Origin: Candidatus Ozemibacter sibiricus
GTDB lineage: Bacteria; Muiribacteriota; Ozemobacteria; Ozemobacterales; Ozemobacteraceae
Direction of reading: 5' to 3'
Assembly: GCA_003327425.1 (NCBI GenBank)
Contig: QOQW01000003.1
Location: 62,001-126,000, forward strand
DNA length: 64,000 bases
The notes beneath the pieces are model-generated. The model was not told where the DNA came from and did no database searches. It was given only the letters and a program-made list of their open reading frames with translations. Shown piece after piece: positions 19,517-29,801 of the stretch. The position numbers were made by a program, and so were the translations under genes. Each line of letters begins with the position of its first letter. Positions within the stretch are counted from its first letter, which is position 1.

Positions 19517-20713
19517 TCACTGGGCGGCAGCCTTGATCTGGCGCGCGAAATCGCGCCCGAAGGTCTCGCAGGTCTTCAGGTCGTCTTCATTCGGACAGAA
19601 CTGCACCTTCAGACCGGGCTGGACCACCTTGATCTGGGCTTTCTCGAGGGCCTCCTCGAGGCGCTTGATGACCTCGCCGCTCCAGCCGAAGGTGCCGAAG
19701 GCCGCGCCGATCTTGTTGGGGAAGCGCAGCCCGCGCATTTCTTCGAGGTATGGCGCGATCGAGGGCATCAGGTTGTTGTTGAGGGTCGGACAGCCGATGG
19801 CCACGCCGCGCGAGAGCAGGATGGCGGTCATGACATCGTTGAGGTCGGCGACGCCGGCATAGAACAGCTTGTAGGGAACCCCCTCGGCCTCGATCCCCCG
19901 GCAGATGGCCTTGGCCATGCGCTCGGTGCCATGCCAGATCGAATCGTAGATGACCACCGCGGACGGCGGCGTCTTGCCGGAGGCCCATTCCAGGTATTTC
20001 TCGACGATCTGCATGGGATTCTTCCGCCAGATGGCCCCATGGCTGGGGCAGATCATCTCGAACGGCCAGTTGAGCGCCGAGTATTCCTGGATCTTCTTGA
20101 TGATCTGCGAACAGAAGGGGGTGAGAATGTTCGCGAAATACTTGACCGCTTCTTCCCAGAGTTCGCACTGGTCGACCTGATCGGCGAACCGGTTGGCATG
20201 GGCATAATGCTGCCCGAAGGCATCGTTCGAGAATAGGATCTTCTCCTCGGGGCAGTAGGAGAACATCGTATCCGGCCAGTGGAGCATCTGGGCCTCGAAG
20301 AACCGCAGCGAGCGCTTGCCCAGCGACAGCACATCGCCGGTCTTGACCACCTGCAGGTCGCGCGCCGCGGGGAAGTGGCGAGCCATCGAGGTCTGCCCGC
20401 CCTTGCTGCAGACGACCTTCAGCCGAGGGTTGCGCGCCAGCAGCGCGGGGATGGCCCCGCTGTGATCGGGCTCGGCATGGTTGACCACAAGATAGTCGAT
20501 CTTCTCGACAGGCACCACGCGGTCGATATCCCGCAAGAAGTCCTCGATGTGGGTGTTCTTGACGGTATCGATGAGGGCGATCTTCTCGTCGAGGATCAGG
20601 TAGGAGTTGTAGGTCGTGCCACGATAGATGGACAGCTCGTGGCCATGGAAGTGCTTCAGCATCCATTCGATGGAACCGACCCAATGGATGCCGGGACGAA
20701 TTTCCGATGACAT
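19517..20713 (-). CDS. fprA: A-type flavoprotein FprA (flavodiiron protein)
   Basis: 398 residues, the normal length for a two-domain flavodiiron protein. The N-terminal metallo-beta-lactamase-like domain carries the diiron ligands: HAEPDH (His79, Glu81, Asp83, His84), QMLHWPDTM, SNDAFGQHYA and CPSHGAIWR. The C-terminal flavodoxin domain (about 250-398) binds FMN, with IYDSIWHGTERMA as the phosphate loop and GTFGWSGE near the flavin. These enzymes reduce O2 to water, or NO to N2O, in anaerobes, fed by rubredoxin or another reductase; no rubredoxin domain or gene is present here. ATG 20713 follows AAAGGAGAT. It is probably monocistronic from the promoter at 20753-20781. Confidence 0.95.
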   Translation of the reverse strand: MSSEIRPGIHWVGSIEWMLKHFHGHELSIYRGTTYNSYLILDEKIALIDTVKNTHIEDFLRDIDRVVPVEKIDYLVVNHAEPDHSGAIPALLARNPRLKVVCSKGGQTSMARHFPAARDLQVVKTGDVLSLGKRSLRFFEAQMLHWPDTMFSYCPEEKILFSNDAFGQHYAHANRFADQVDQCELWEEAVKYFANILTPFCSQIIKKIQEYSALNWPFEMICPSHGAIWRKNPMQIVEKYLEWASGKTPPSAVVIYDSIWHGTERMAKAICRGIEAEGVPYKLFYAGVADLNDVMTAILLSRGVAIGCPTLNNNLMPSIAPYLEEMRGLRFPNKIGAAFGTFGWSGEVIKRLEEALEKAQIKVVQPGLKVQFCPNEDDLKTCETFGRDFARQIKAAAQ

Positions 20714-20752
20714 GGTGGAATCTCCTTTCGTGAGGTTGTAGCCTCATCAAAC

Positions 20753-20781
20753 ATTTTGCGGGATGACGCCCTACAAGTCAA
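20753..20781 (-). promoter_or_regulatory. Promoter of fprA
   Basis: Minus strand TTGACT (20776-20781), 17 bases, CAAAAT (20753-20758), about 40 bases before the fprA start. The -35 box matches five of six, the -10 box four of six. Confidence 0.5.
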
Positions 20782-20859
20782 GACGCTCGCCCCGCCGGCC
20801 AAAAGAGGAGCCCCGACCACCTGGAAGAAACCACCCGAGCACCCGATAAGGTACCCTGC

Positions 20860-21843
20860 ATGCCGACGTACATGGGAACTGTGTGGTGGGCCGCCGCCCT
20901 CGGCGACCTCCCCTCTGAACCGGCCCCAGCGGCCCCGACCATGACCTTCGAGGATCGGTGGTTCGGGCGGCCCGAGGGGAAGGATCTTCCCTGGCCGGAG
21001 AGCTGGCGAGACGCCTTGCTCGACCGCGGCATCCTGCGGGAACGCCTTGCCAAGGCGGGCCTGCCGATTCCACGATGGACCCGGGCCCGATCCTTCGAGG
21101 AAGCCTCACGATGGGCGGTGGCGAGCCAACGCTTTCCTCTGGCCATCAAATCGGCCATCAACGGCTCGGAGGGGCAGGGAGTCTACCGCCTGGAAGGGTT
21201 CCGTGAACTGTCAGGATTCTTCGAGCGGATCAAAGCACAAGCCCCGACCGCCGACGTCATCCTCGAGGATTGGGTCGCAGCCAAGGCCGTCGTGGAAGTG
21301 ACCATGGTGCCGGGCCGACCACCGCTGGTGGCTCAGAAGGGCCTCGCCCGGTCGCTGCAGGCCGGAACGGCCTGGCGGATGTTCCCGATTTCGCTGCCTG
21401 CCCGCGAGGCCGAGGCCATCCGGCACCTGCAGGAAACTCTCCGATTGGCCGAGGCGGGGCCGTTCCCCTTGCTGCGGCTGACCATCGCCCTGACAGGCCA
21501 GGATTGCTTCTTGCTGGCCATCAGCGGGGCCGTCAACCGGCCGGAATACCATGCCGGCTGGTGCGAGGCGGTCGGCCTGGCTCCCCTGCTCGGACCAGGC
21601 CAGCCTTCCGCGGCAAGTCCCCCTGCTTCGACCCCACGATTCGCCCGTTTGCAGTTCCTGGGCCGGCCGGCCCGCCTACCGCCCTTCCCCCCGCAGGCCC
21701 CGGCCACCAAGGAATTTGAAGTGAAGCGGTACTTCGCGGCCGGGCATCGGGCGATGGCGCTGCTGACCGGCAATGACCCCACGGAACTGGCCAGGCAAGC
21801 CGTTCTGCTGGCCCGACTCCTCGAGGAATCGACCGCAGCCTGA
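20860..21843 (+). CDS. ATP-grasp-like protein of unknown substrate
   Basis: 327 residues from ATG 20860; ATG 20941 is an alternative start. The segment about 60-135 has the ATP-grasp layout: LRERLAKAGLPIPRWTRARS, then FPLAIKSAINGSEGQGVYRL (the Lys and glycine-rich loop that hold ATP) and ADVILEDWVAAKAVVEVTMV, as in the biotin-carboxylase/PurK branch. The second half is less typical, and the metal-binding Glu/Asn pair of active enzymes is hard to place (the stretch ISGAVNRPEYHAG may contain the Asn). The last 60 residues (EVKRYFAAGHRAMALLTGND) resemble the C-terminal part of PurK-type ligases. No purine gene is nearby. Substrate is unknown. Confidence 0.65.
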   Translation: MPTYMGTVWWAAALGDLPSEPAPAAPTMTFEDRWFGRPEGKDLPWPESWRDALLDRGILRERLAKAGLPIPRWTRARSFEEASRWAVASQRFPLAIKSAINGSEGQGVYRLEGFRELSGFFERIKAQAPTADVILEDWVAAKAVVEVTMVPGRPPLVAQKGLARSLQAGTAWRMFPISLPAREAEAIRHLQETLRLAEAGPFPLLRLTIALTGQDCFLLAISGAVNRPEYHAGWCEAVGLAPLLGPGQPSAASPPASTPRFARLQFLGRPARLPPFPPQAPATKEFEVKRYFAAGHRAMALLTGNDPTELARQAVLLARLLEESTAA

Positions 21844-21934
21844 CGGCGACGGCCACGCCAGCGGCCAGCCCCGACCGGACCGGCGACTTCCCCCGGCTTC
21901 GCACCCGGTGGCGAGAACGCTGATCTCTCAGGCG

Positions 21935-23095
21935 TCAGGGGGTTTCCCAATCCTTGCGGAAGGCCCGCCAGAGGTCATGGAACAGGGTGTTCCCATGGAA
22001 ATGGGGACATTCCCGATACAGGGCGTAGGTCGCCGCGTTGCGCACCCGCACCGGGTGCCCGTCGATGCTGACGATCAAGCTCTCGCCGCGGGCGAGGCGA
22101 TCCTGGCCCTCGACCCACGCCTTTTGCAAGGTGTGGGCCACCCAATCGAGCTGGCGCTCGAACCCCCGCAGGGCCGGATTGCCGGCATCATGACAGGGGC
22201 TGCCGACCCCCATCGCCCAGTCGAGCGTCAGCGAGGCGACGCGCGGCCGAGTCACCAACCCCTGCGCCGCCTGCAATCGCACCAGCAGGATCTGGGGGTT
22301 GATGCCGTGGCGCCGCGCCACCCGCCCGATGATACGGGCGGGGGAATCTTCGCCTGTCAAGCGAGCCAGCGCCCCGCCCCGCCGTTCGAGAAAGGTCTGG
22401 ATCGCCTGGTCGGACATGGCCTCGGCCTGCATCAGAACGGCATCAGGCAAGAGGAAATCCCGCTGGAACCGCTCGAACCACGCCGATTCGGCCGAGCCAC
22501 CCGGGCCACGGGAGGGCGCAACGGGGCCAGAAGCCGAGGAGGCGACCGCGGGAGAGGCCGGGGGAACGACTGGACCCGGGAGCTTAGGCGGCGACACCGC
22601 AGCCAGGTCTGGCGATCCGGTGGCCACGGCGGCCGACGACGGTGACGGTCCTTCGTGGACCATGGGGGCGGAAGGAGCTATCGACGCCTGGGGCGGCGTC
22701 GCCAGACGAGGGTCGAGCACCCCCAGGCCGGGGGTGTTCAGGGTGATGGCCCGCTCGAGCCGGGCCTTGGCCCGACGCAAGGCGGCCAGCGGCGGGCGCA
22801 GGTCGGCCCCGCGGGCGGCGACGGCCAGATCATAGGCCTGGCGAGCCGCTTGATACTCGCGGAAGGCGTCTTCCAGCTCCTGGGCCGAATTGGCGGGAAG
22901 GTCAGGCTGGACCGTGAAGCTGGCCACCCCCGCCGGCTTCTCTTCAAGGTTTTTGGCCACCTCCGTTCCGACCAGGAGCGTGGCCGCCCCGATGGCTACC
23001 CCCAAAGCCATGGTAACCATGAAGCCGATGATTCCCCGGCGGGGGGAAGGGAAACTCGTAAGTCCTCGCTTAGAGAAGAGTTGTGGGTGAAGCAT
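21935..23095 (-). CDS. Exported or anchored protein with a possible peptidoglycan-hydrolase-like C-terminus
   Basis: 386 residues from ATG 23095; ATG 23020 would also leave the hydrophobic segment. Residues about 21-43 (GIIGFMVTMALGVAIGAATL) form a membrane anchor. Then come a helical stretch (about 65-115) with coiled-coil character, a long Pro/Ala/Ser linker (about 125-200), and a C-terminal domain. That domain has RVARRHGINPQILLVRLQAAQGLVT, a WAMGVGSPC motif, and NAATYALYRECPHFHGNTLF near the end. This order resembles secreted actinobacterial hydrolase-like domains described with peptidoglycan or hemagglutinin names. The match is by eye only, and catalytic residues cannot be assigned. Confidence 0.65.
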   Translation of the reverse strand: MLHPQLFSKRGLTSFPSPRRGIIGFMVTMALGVAIGAATLLVGTEVAKNLEEKPAGVASFTVQPDLPANSAQELEDAFREYQAARQAYDLAVAARGADLRPPLAALRRAKARLERAITLNTPGLGVLDPRLATPPQASIAPSAPMVHEGPSPSSAAVATGSPDLAAVSPPKLPGPVVPPASPAVASSASGPVAPSRGPGGSAESAWFERFQRDFLLPDAVLMQAEAMSDQAIQTFLERRGGALARLTGEDSPARIIGRVARRHGINPQILLVRLQAAQGLVTRPRVASLTLDWAMGVGSPCHDAGNPALRGFERQLDWVAHTLQKAWVEGQDRLARGESLIVSIDGHPVRVRNAATYALYRECPHFHGNTLFHDLWRAFRKDWETP

Positions 23096-23117
23096 ACAAT
23101 CAGGAGTTCTGATCTTG

Positions 23118-23126
23118 AGTATACCA
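23118..23126 (-). promoter_or_regulatory. Extended -10 promoter for the 23095 gene
   Basis: Minus strand TGG-TATACT (23118-23126), an extended -10 element with five of six matches and no clear -35 box. The predicted transcript would start about 15 bases before ATG 23095, which supports that start. Confidence 0.4.
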
Positions 23127-23292
23127 AATACCCCTCTAACTGGCGACGGTGTAGGAAACCATCCCAGGCTCGCGTTCACCCCTCGTCGCAGTCCGCACCT
23201 CGGGTTTCCCTGCCCTCAAGCGGCTTCATTTGGTGTACCAGGTTCACCCCAGAAGTGGCACCTGAATCGCGAGAAATTTTCATGAAGGTTCC

Positions 23293-23322
23293 TTGACACC
23301 AGGTACCAAATCTCCCTACAAT
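23293..23322 (+). promoter_or_regulatory. Promoter of the 23379 gene
   Basis: A perfect -35 TTGACA (23293-23298), 18 bases, TACAAT (23317-23322). The start codon lies about 55 bases downstream behind AGGGAG. Confidence 0.7.
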
Positions 23323-23378
23323 GGAAGATAAGTAGCTAGTAGCGTCCTTTGTCCTCATTCACCCCAGGGAGTATAAGT

Positions 23379-24398
23379 ATGCAGAAGTCGAGAAGGTTCG
23401 CCCTTTGGGTTCTCCTGGCCGGGCTCCTGGCCATTCTCCCCGCGCTGGCCGCCGAGGCCGGCAAGCCCCTCGTCCTGTTCGACGAGGGTCACGCCCAGAC
23501 CGCCGGCAACGCCGACTGGGTCATCAACGGCGGGTATTCCGATTTCGCCGACGTGTTCAAGGCGCAAGGGTGCGAGGTGCGGGCCGTCAAACGCCTCCAC
23601 TGGGATGCCATCAAGGACGCCGACATCCTCGTGCTGCCCGAACCCAATTCGGTCTATTCTCCCGAGGAAGAAACGGCGATCGTTGAGTTCGTCATGAACG
23701 GCGGCGGGTTGTATGCCATCGCCGATCATGACCGCTCCGACCGGAACGGCGACGGCATCGATTCCGTCGGCGTGCTGAACCGGTTCCTGCCCCGCCTCGG
23801 GCTCGAGATCGACAAACGGTATTTCACCGAGGCCCCCGTCGCCGGCAAGTATCACGATACCCCCTTCACGACCGGCGTGAAAGCTGTCGGCACCTGGGGC
23901 GGCACCACCGTCCGCTGCCTGGCCAGCACCGCCATGGCGCACATCACCGTCAGCACCAAGAACGGCGGCGGGGCGTTCATCGCTTCCAACATCGTCGGCA
24001 CCCGGGGCGGCCGCGTGATCGCCATGGGCGACAGCTCCCCCTATGATGACGGCACGGGCAACCCCTCCGACAAGCTGCACGATGGCTTCAACAACCCCGG
24101 CTATTCGCATGCGCGGCTGGCCCAGAACACCGTCAAATGGCTCCTGGCCAGGGCCCCGACCTCTCCCCGCGAGCATCTCTGCCATCTGCTCGCCGATGCC
24201 GCGGCGCCCTGCTCGCCGGAAGACGAAGCCGCTCAACTGCACCAGGAAGAGACCCGGCGCACCATCGAGCGGCTGCTGACCGAAGAGCCCTCGCTCCGCG
24301 AGGAGGCCCGCGCCGCGGTCAGCGCCAATCCGGCGCTGGCCGGCCTGGTCGTCACGCTCAACACCATGGACCGCTTCGACCAGCTGCATCGCCCCTGA
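23379..24398 (+). CDS. Exported DUF4350/ThuA-like protein
   Basis: 339 residues from ATG 23379, which has AGGGAG upstream; an in-frame start at 23349 lacks support. Residues 1-25 are a signal peptide ending in LAAEAG. The mature domain has the class I glutamine-amidotransferase-like fold of DUF4350/ThuA proteins: VLFDEGHAQTAG, ADILVLPEPNSVYSPEEETA and then GGGLYAIADHDRSDRNGDG, with GGRVIAMGDSSP near the end. There is no catalytic Cys in the nucleophile-elbow position, so it is probably a binding domain. The C-terminal 80 residues form an acidic helical tail. A 12-base-pair hairpin follows the gene. Substrate is unknown. Confidence 0.75.
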   Translation: MQKSRRFALWVLLAGLLAILPALAAEAGKPLVLFDEGHAQTAGNADWVINGGYSDFADVFKAQGCEVRAVKRLHWDAIKDADILVLPEPNSVYSPEEETAIVEFVMNGGGLYAIADHDRSDRNGDGIDSVGVLNRFLPRLGLEIDKRYFTEAPVAGKYHDTPFTTGVKAVGTWGGTTVRCLASTAMAHITVSTKNGGGAFIASNIVGTRGGRVIAMGDSSPYDDGTGNPSDKLHDGFNNPGYSHARLAQNTVKWLLARAPTSPREHLCHLLADAAAPCSPEDEAAQLHQEETRRTIERLLTEEPSLREEARAAVSANPALAGLVVTLNTMDRFDQLHRP

Positions 24399-24417
24399 CC
24401 TTCGCTCGTCTCATCGA

Positions 24418-24460
24418 GACGGCCCCGCGCCGACCGATCGGCCGCGGGGCCGTCTTCGTT
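24418..24460 (+). terminator. Terminator after the DUF4350-like gene
   Basis: GACGGCCCCGCG (24418-24429) pairs with CGCGGGGCCGTC (24443-24454), and the loop can extend the stem by CCGA/TCGG. The tail is TTCGTT, only partly T-rich. A strong stem 20 bases after the stop makes termination likely. Confidence 0.65.
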
Positions 24461-24607
24461 CGGCCAGGGTCCGCTTTGCCCACGCACGCTCCGCCGAGCT
24501 TCCTGCCACCTCCATCCAGCGCGAAAGGCCGCCAGCCCTGGCCAACCAGCCGAGCAGCTTGAGCAGGAGAGCCTCCTCCCCCGCAGGCGTTCCCCACCAC
24601 CTGCCTG

Positions 24608-24616
24608 TGGTATAGT
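24608..24616 (+). promoter_or_regulatory. Extended -10 promoter of the PhnD/cyclase operon
   Basis: TGG-TATAGT (24608-24616), with no good -35 box. The start codon ATG 24625 lies only eight bases further on, so the mRNA would have almost no leader. Tentative. Confidence 0.4.
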
Positions 24617-24624
24617 AAAGACGC

Positions 24625-25578
24625 ATGAGCATGCGGCAGATGGCGGCCAACACGTCGCTCTTCTCGGGGATCGTCTTCCTCCTCCTGGCTGGAATCCTCG
24701 CGGCGAGCGGGTTGTTGTGGCGGAATTTCCTGGAGTTCTCCGGCTCAGGAAATGGCGACAGCGAGGTCTTCATCGGGCTTTCCTCCCAACCCTCCCCGCG
24801 GGTGACGCTCGCCCGCGCGATGGAACACCACCTGCGCTTCGGATTCGTGATCCCGCGGGGCGACCTGGTCGAGTTCATCGAGGCCGTGCAACCGGCCCTC
24901 GAGAACATCACCGGATCGTTGGGGTATCACCCGGTGATCGATGTCTCCGATTCGACCACCGAACTGCTGGCCAAGCTGGAGCGCGGCGACGTCCAGATCG
25001 CCGCCGTCACGGCGGTGGCCTACGCCCGGCTCCGGGCGACGAACAAGGTCAGGCCATTGCTGGAACGCACGGGCAGCAACAACAAGCATTCCCTCTTCGT
25101 CGTGCGCCGGGACTCGGCCTTCCGTACCCTGGCCGACCTGCAAGGCACGCGGATCGCCTACAAATCCCGCGACTCGCTCAGCGCCTATGCCATGCCCCGC
25201 CTCGAATTGCGCCGGCAGGGCCATGACCCAGACACGTTCTTCCGCAGCGCGACCTTCACCGGCAATGTGCGGACCTCGGCCCTGGGGGTGCTCAATGGCG
25301 AATTCGAGGTCGCCGTGATGTCCGATACGTTTTTCACCGAACTGGAAGCGGATGTTCGCGACCACCTCCGCATCCTCCATAAGACGGCCCCGATCCCAGG
25401 CGGGGTCTATCTGGCCAAGGCCACCCACCCCCCGGAGCTGTTGGACCGCCTGACCGAGGCCTTCCTGGCCAAAGGCCCGCATCTCGCCACCCGGGAGGAG
25501 TTCGCCGGGTATTTCCGGGTGAAGCGCCCCGATCCTTCGCTCTACGATTTCCTCTCCGAGGTGGAAGACGATGGCTGA
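24625..25578 (+). CDS. PhnD-like periplasmic binding protein, membrane-anchored
   Basis: 317 residues. A single hydrophobic segment (about 11-31) without a lipobox anchors the protein; the following 280 residues form a type II periplasmic-binding fold. The segments RFGFVIPRGDLVEFIEAVQP, SDSTTELLAKLERGDVQIAA, LADLQGTRIAYKSRDSLSAY and GEFEVAVMSD are characteristic of the phosphate/phosphite/phosphonate-binding family (PhnD-like). These proteins either feed ABC transporters or act as ligand sensors. There is no permease or ATPase gene nearby, and its stop overlaps by eight bases the start of a two-transmembrane cyclase-like receptor, so a sensory role is inferred. ATG 24631 and 24640 are alternative starts; the first is nearly leaderless. 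Confidence 0.85.
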   Translation: MSMRQMAANTSLFSGIVFLLLAGILAASGLLWRNFLEFSGSGNGDSEVFIGLSSQPSPRVTLARAMEHHLRFGFVIPRGDLVEFIEAVQPALENITGSLGYHPVIDVSDSTTELLAKLERGDVQIAAVTAVAYARLRATNKVRPLLERTGSNNKHSLFVVRRDSAFRTLADLQGTRIAYKSRDSLSAYAMPRLELRRQGHDPDTFFRSATFTGNVRTSALGVLNGEFEVAVMSDTFFTELEADVRDHLRILHKTAPIPGGVYLAKATHPPELLDRLTEAFLAKGPHLATREEFAGYFRVKRPDPSLYDFLSEVEDDG

Positions 25579-27883
25579 CCCGGCCAGCGGCTCCCCGACT
25601 CCAGGCGCGGCCTCGCCTTCCGCCCGGTTCGCCCTCGGTCTCCGCGCCAAGCTGTCGGTGACCTTCGCCTTGGTGATCATCCTGATCATGCTGTTGACGG
25701 TGCTGCTGGTGACCACCTTCGATCGGGGGGCCAACCTGGAACGCGCGCGTCAGAATGCGGCGATGCTGGGCAATCTCGTCAAGATCGGCATGGGGGAAGA
25801 CATCATCCGCGGCAACTACCGCGGCCTGGAATACGCCCTCGAAGAGTTCGCCCGGATGTCGGTGGTGCGCTATTGCGTGGTCATGAACCCGGAAGGGAAG
25901 ATCATGGCCGCGACCGATCCCGAGCTGGCGGGCCGCTACATGACCGATCCGTGGACCCTGGACCGATTGGCCGCCCCCGACGTCGCCATTCGCAGGGCTT
26001 TCCATAAAGGGCATCCGGTCTCCGATGCCTGCATTCCGGTCCGGGTCGGCACCACCTCCTATGGCATGATCCGGGTCGGCTTCTCGATGCAGCCCGAACT
26101 CCACTATCTGCGCAGCGTGCTGCTGGGCAACCTGGCCCTGGGGTTGGCCTTCATCTTCGTCGGGATCCTGGTCTCGGTCGCGGTGGCCCGCACCATCGCC
26201 GGACCCATCGCCGCCCTGCTCGAGGCCACCGAACACGTCGGTCGCGGCGACTATTCCCATCTGACCTCGCTTCCTCATACCGACGAATTCCAGGCCCTGA
26301 CCGCCTCCTTCCAGAAAATGGCGCTCGAACTCCAGAAACGCGAACTGTTACGCACCTACGTCTCTCCCCACGCCTGGGAGGAAGCGACCGGGACCACCGG
26401 CGACCTCGCCCGCACCGGTCAACGCCAGGAGGTCGTGGTGCTGTTCTGCGGCATCCGCGGCTTCCCTGCCTTCGCCGAGCGGCATCCGCCAGACGAAGTG
26501 ATCGACGTGCTGAATCGCTTCCTCGACGCCATGGTGGAACCGATCGCCCGCTTCGGGGGAATCATCGACAAGTTCCTGGGCGAGCGGATCATGGCGGTCT
26601 TCCTGCCGGCCGGCTCCCAGCCGTGGTCTCCTGAGGTCAGGGCGGTGTTTGCGGCCCTGGGCATGCAACGAGCCCTGTTCGAATTCAATCAACGCCAGGC
26701 CGAACTGGGGCAGGAAGCGCTCCACTTCGGGACAGGCCTGCATGCCGGCACGGTCGTGCTCGGCCATGTGGGAGCGGGCAACCGTCGGGAATTCACTGTC
26801 CTGGGCGATACCGTCCGCCACGCCGCCCATCTCAAAGACCTCCCGGCCGCCCCCGGCGGCACCTCCATCTTCATCAGCGGCCCTCTCCTGGGCCGCATCA
26901 AGGATTTCGTCCTTGCCCGCGAGGTCTCGCCAGCCAGCCCGGCCGCCAGCGCGACCCGCTCCGACCTCGCCTATGAGGTGACCGGCCTGACCAACCTCGG
27001 CTACTTCATCGAAGCCGCTCGCACCGCCGAGCCCCCATGGCTCGACCAGCTCATGGACCTGGTGGCGTGCATCGGCACCCTCGACGCTCGCCAGTATCTG
27101 GAACGAGAAGCCGTCAGCGGTTCGCTCGAACGAGCCATGGCCGCGCTCAAGGCCCTCGGCCGGCTGGTGGCGATCGGCCAGGAAGAAGCCAAGGCCTTCC
27201 TGATGACCTTCCTGGCAAAGGCTTCCGATCCGGGGCTCCGCAGTCAGGCGGTGTCGATGCTGGCCCTGGCCCGCGAGCCTCGCCTGGCCGGCTTTTTCCG
27301 ACAGCTGCTGACCGACCCCGACGGTCGGGTCAGAGCCAATGCCCTGCAAGCGCTGCTTCCCCTGCCCTTCTCCGACAAAGCCGAGGTGCTCCGGGCCCAC
27401 CAGGCTGATGACCATCCCCGCGTCGTCGCCAATGCCCTGCTCGGGCTCTGGCTCCTGGATGACCCTCAGGTGCTCCCCGGCCTGCTCGCTCTCCTCGACT
27501 CCCCTGCACCGGCCCGCCGCACCTCGGGCGCCTTCGCCCTCGCCACCCTGGCCGGTTCGCGAAAGTTCCAGGCCCGGTTCGCCCAAGGCGTGAAAGGCGG
27601 GGAAGAAACCGCCACCCGCCTGCTCGACCACCTCCATCGACTGCTCGACAGCGACGACCCCGGCCCGCGCCGCTATGCCGTCAGGGCTTTGGGCCTGCTC
27701 GGAGATGACCGCTCCTACGACCATCTGGGGGCATTGATCGCCCAGGAGCAGAATCCAGAGATCCTCGACGAAGCAGAGCAGGCCCTCGACCGGCTACGGG
27801 CGCGCTGGGGCGTCCGTCTCTCCCCTCCCCCATCATCGCCGTCGTCGGCTACCGGCCCGGCGGGGGCCCCCAAGCTGCAGTAA
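25571..27883 (+). CDS. Transmembrane class III cyclase-like receptor with HEAT repeats (catalytic site degenerate)
   Basis: 770 residues. Order: TM1 (about 28-48), extracytoplasmic sensor (about 50-178), TM2 (about 182-205), HAMP (about 206-258), class III nucleotide-cyclase domain (about 275-440), and a C-terminal HEAT-like array (about 505-745, repeats such as KASDPGLRSQAVSMLALARE and DPDGRVRANALQALLPL). In the cyclase domain the first metal-binding Asp is Gly294 (LFCGIRGF), the second is Glu338 (KFLGERIMAVF), and the motif that should read GDxVNxAAR reads GDTVRHAAH (413-421), so the transition-state Asn and Arg are Arg416 and His420. Four key positions changed together argue for a pseudo-cyclase. 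Co-transcribed with the PhnD-like protein. Confidence 0.88.
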   Translation: MADPASGSPTPGAASPSARFALGLRAKLSVTFALVIILIMLLTVLLVTTFDRGANLERARQNAAMLGNLVKIGMGEDIIRGNYRGLEYALEEFARMSVVRYCVVMNPEGKIMAATDPELAGRYMTDPWTLDRLAAPDVAIRRAFHKGHPVSDACIPVRVGTTSYGMIRVGFSMQPELHYLRSVLLGNLALGLAFIFVGILVSVAVARTIAGPIAALLEATEHVGRGDYSHLTSLPHTDEFQALTASFQKMALELQKRELLRTYVSPHAWEEATGTTGDLARTGQRQEVVVLFCGIRGFPAFAERHPPDEVIDVLNRFLDAMVEPIARFGGIIDKFLGERIMAVFLPAGSQPWSPEVRAVFAALGMQRALFEFNQRQAELGQEALHFGTGLHAGTVVLGHVGAGNRREFTVLGDTVRHAAHLKDLPAAPGGTSIFISGPLLGRIKDFVLAREVSPASPAASATRSDLAYEVTGLTNLGYFIEAARTAEPPWLDQLMDLVACIGTLDARQYLEREAVSGSLERAMAALKALGRLVAIGQEEAKAFLMTFLAKASDPGLRSQAVSMLALAREPRLAGFFRQLLTDPDGRVRANALQALLPLPFSDKAEVLRAHQADDHPRVVANALLGLWLLDDPQVLPGLLALLDSPAPARRTSGAFALATLAGSRKFQARFAQGVKGGEETATRLLDHLHRLLDSDDPGPRRYAVRALGLLGDDRSYDHLGALIAQEQNPEILDEAEQALDRLRARWGVRLSPPPSSPSSATGPAGAPKLQ

Positions 27884-27942
27884 GCCCGCCCTGCCGTAGG
27901 CAACGGGCGACCCCCTTCGTTTCGGGGGCCGTCATGGCGCGA

Positions 27943-27964
27943 AAACGAGCCGGTCGGCGACCGG
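27943..27964 (-). terminator. Possible terminator of dnaJ
   Basis: Minus strand CCGGTC-GCC-GACCGG, then CTCGTTTT. Short stem and a T tract set back by four bases, about 22 bases after the dnaJ stop. Weak. Confidence 0.4.
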
Positions 27965-27986
27965 GCCCGGCAGCAGGGGGAACGAT

Positions 27987-29673
<1,687 letters not shown>

Positions 29674-29684
29674 ACCGGATCATG

Positions 29685-29693
29685 ATTCTACCA
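29685..29693 (-). promoter_or_regulatory. Extended -10 promoter of the ECF-S-like/dnaJ unit
   Basis: Minus strand TGG-TAGAAT (29685-29693), no clear -35 box. The start codon at 29673 is 11 bases away, which would give an almost leaderless mRNA. Tentative. Confidence 0.35.
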
Positions 29694-29719
29694 CGCCCCT
29701 GTACTTCGTGGAGATCCGC

Positions 29720-29748
29720 TTGACACACCCCCGATCGGTGAATATAAT
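29720..29748 (+). promoter_or_regulatory. Consensus sigma70 promoter of hppA
   Basis: TTGACA (29720-29725), exactly 17 bases, TATAAT (29743-29748): a perfect match to consensus, the strongest promoter in the window. The GTG start is about 53 bases downstream, behind AAGGAGG (29789-29795). It implies high, constitutive expression of the pyrophosphatase. Confidence 0.88.
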
Positions 29749-29801
29749 GTCATGCTTTTCACAAGTGCTCGGAACGATTCCAGTCCTTCCAAGGAGGTCC
29801 T

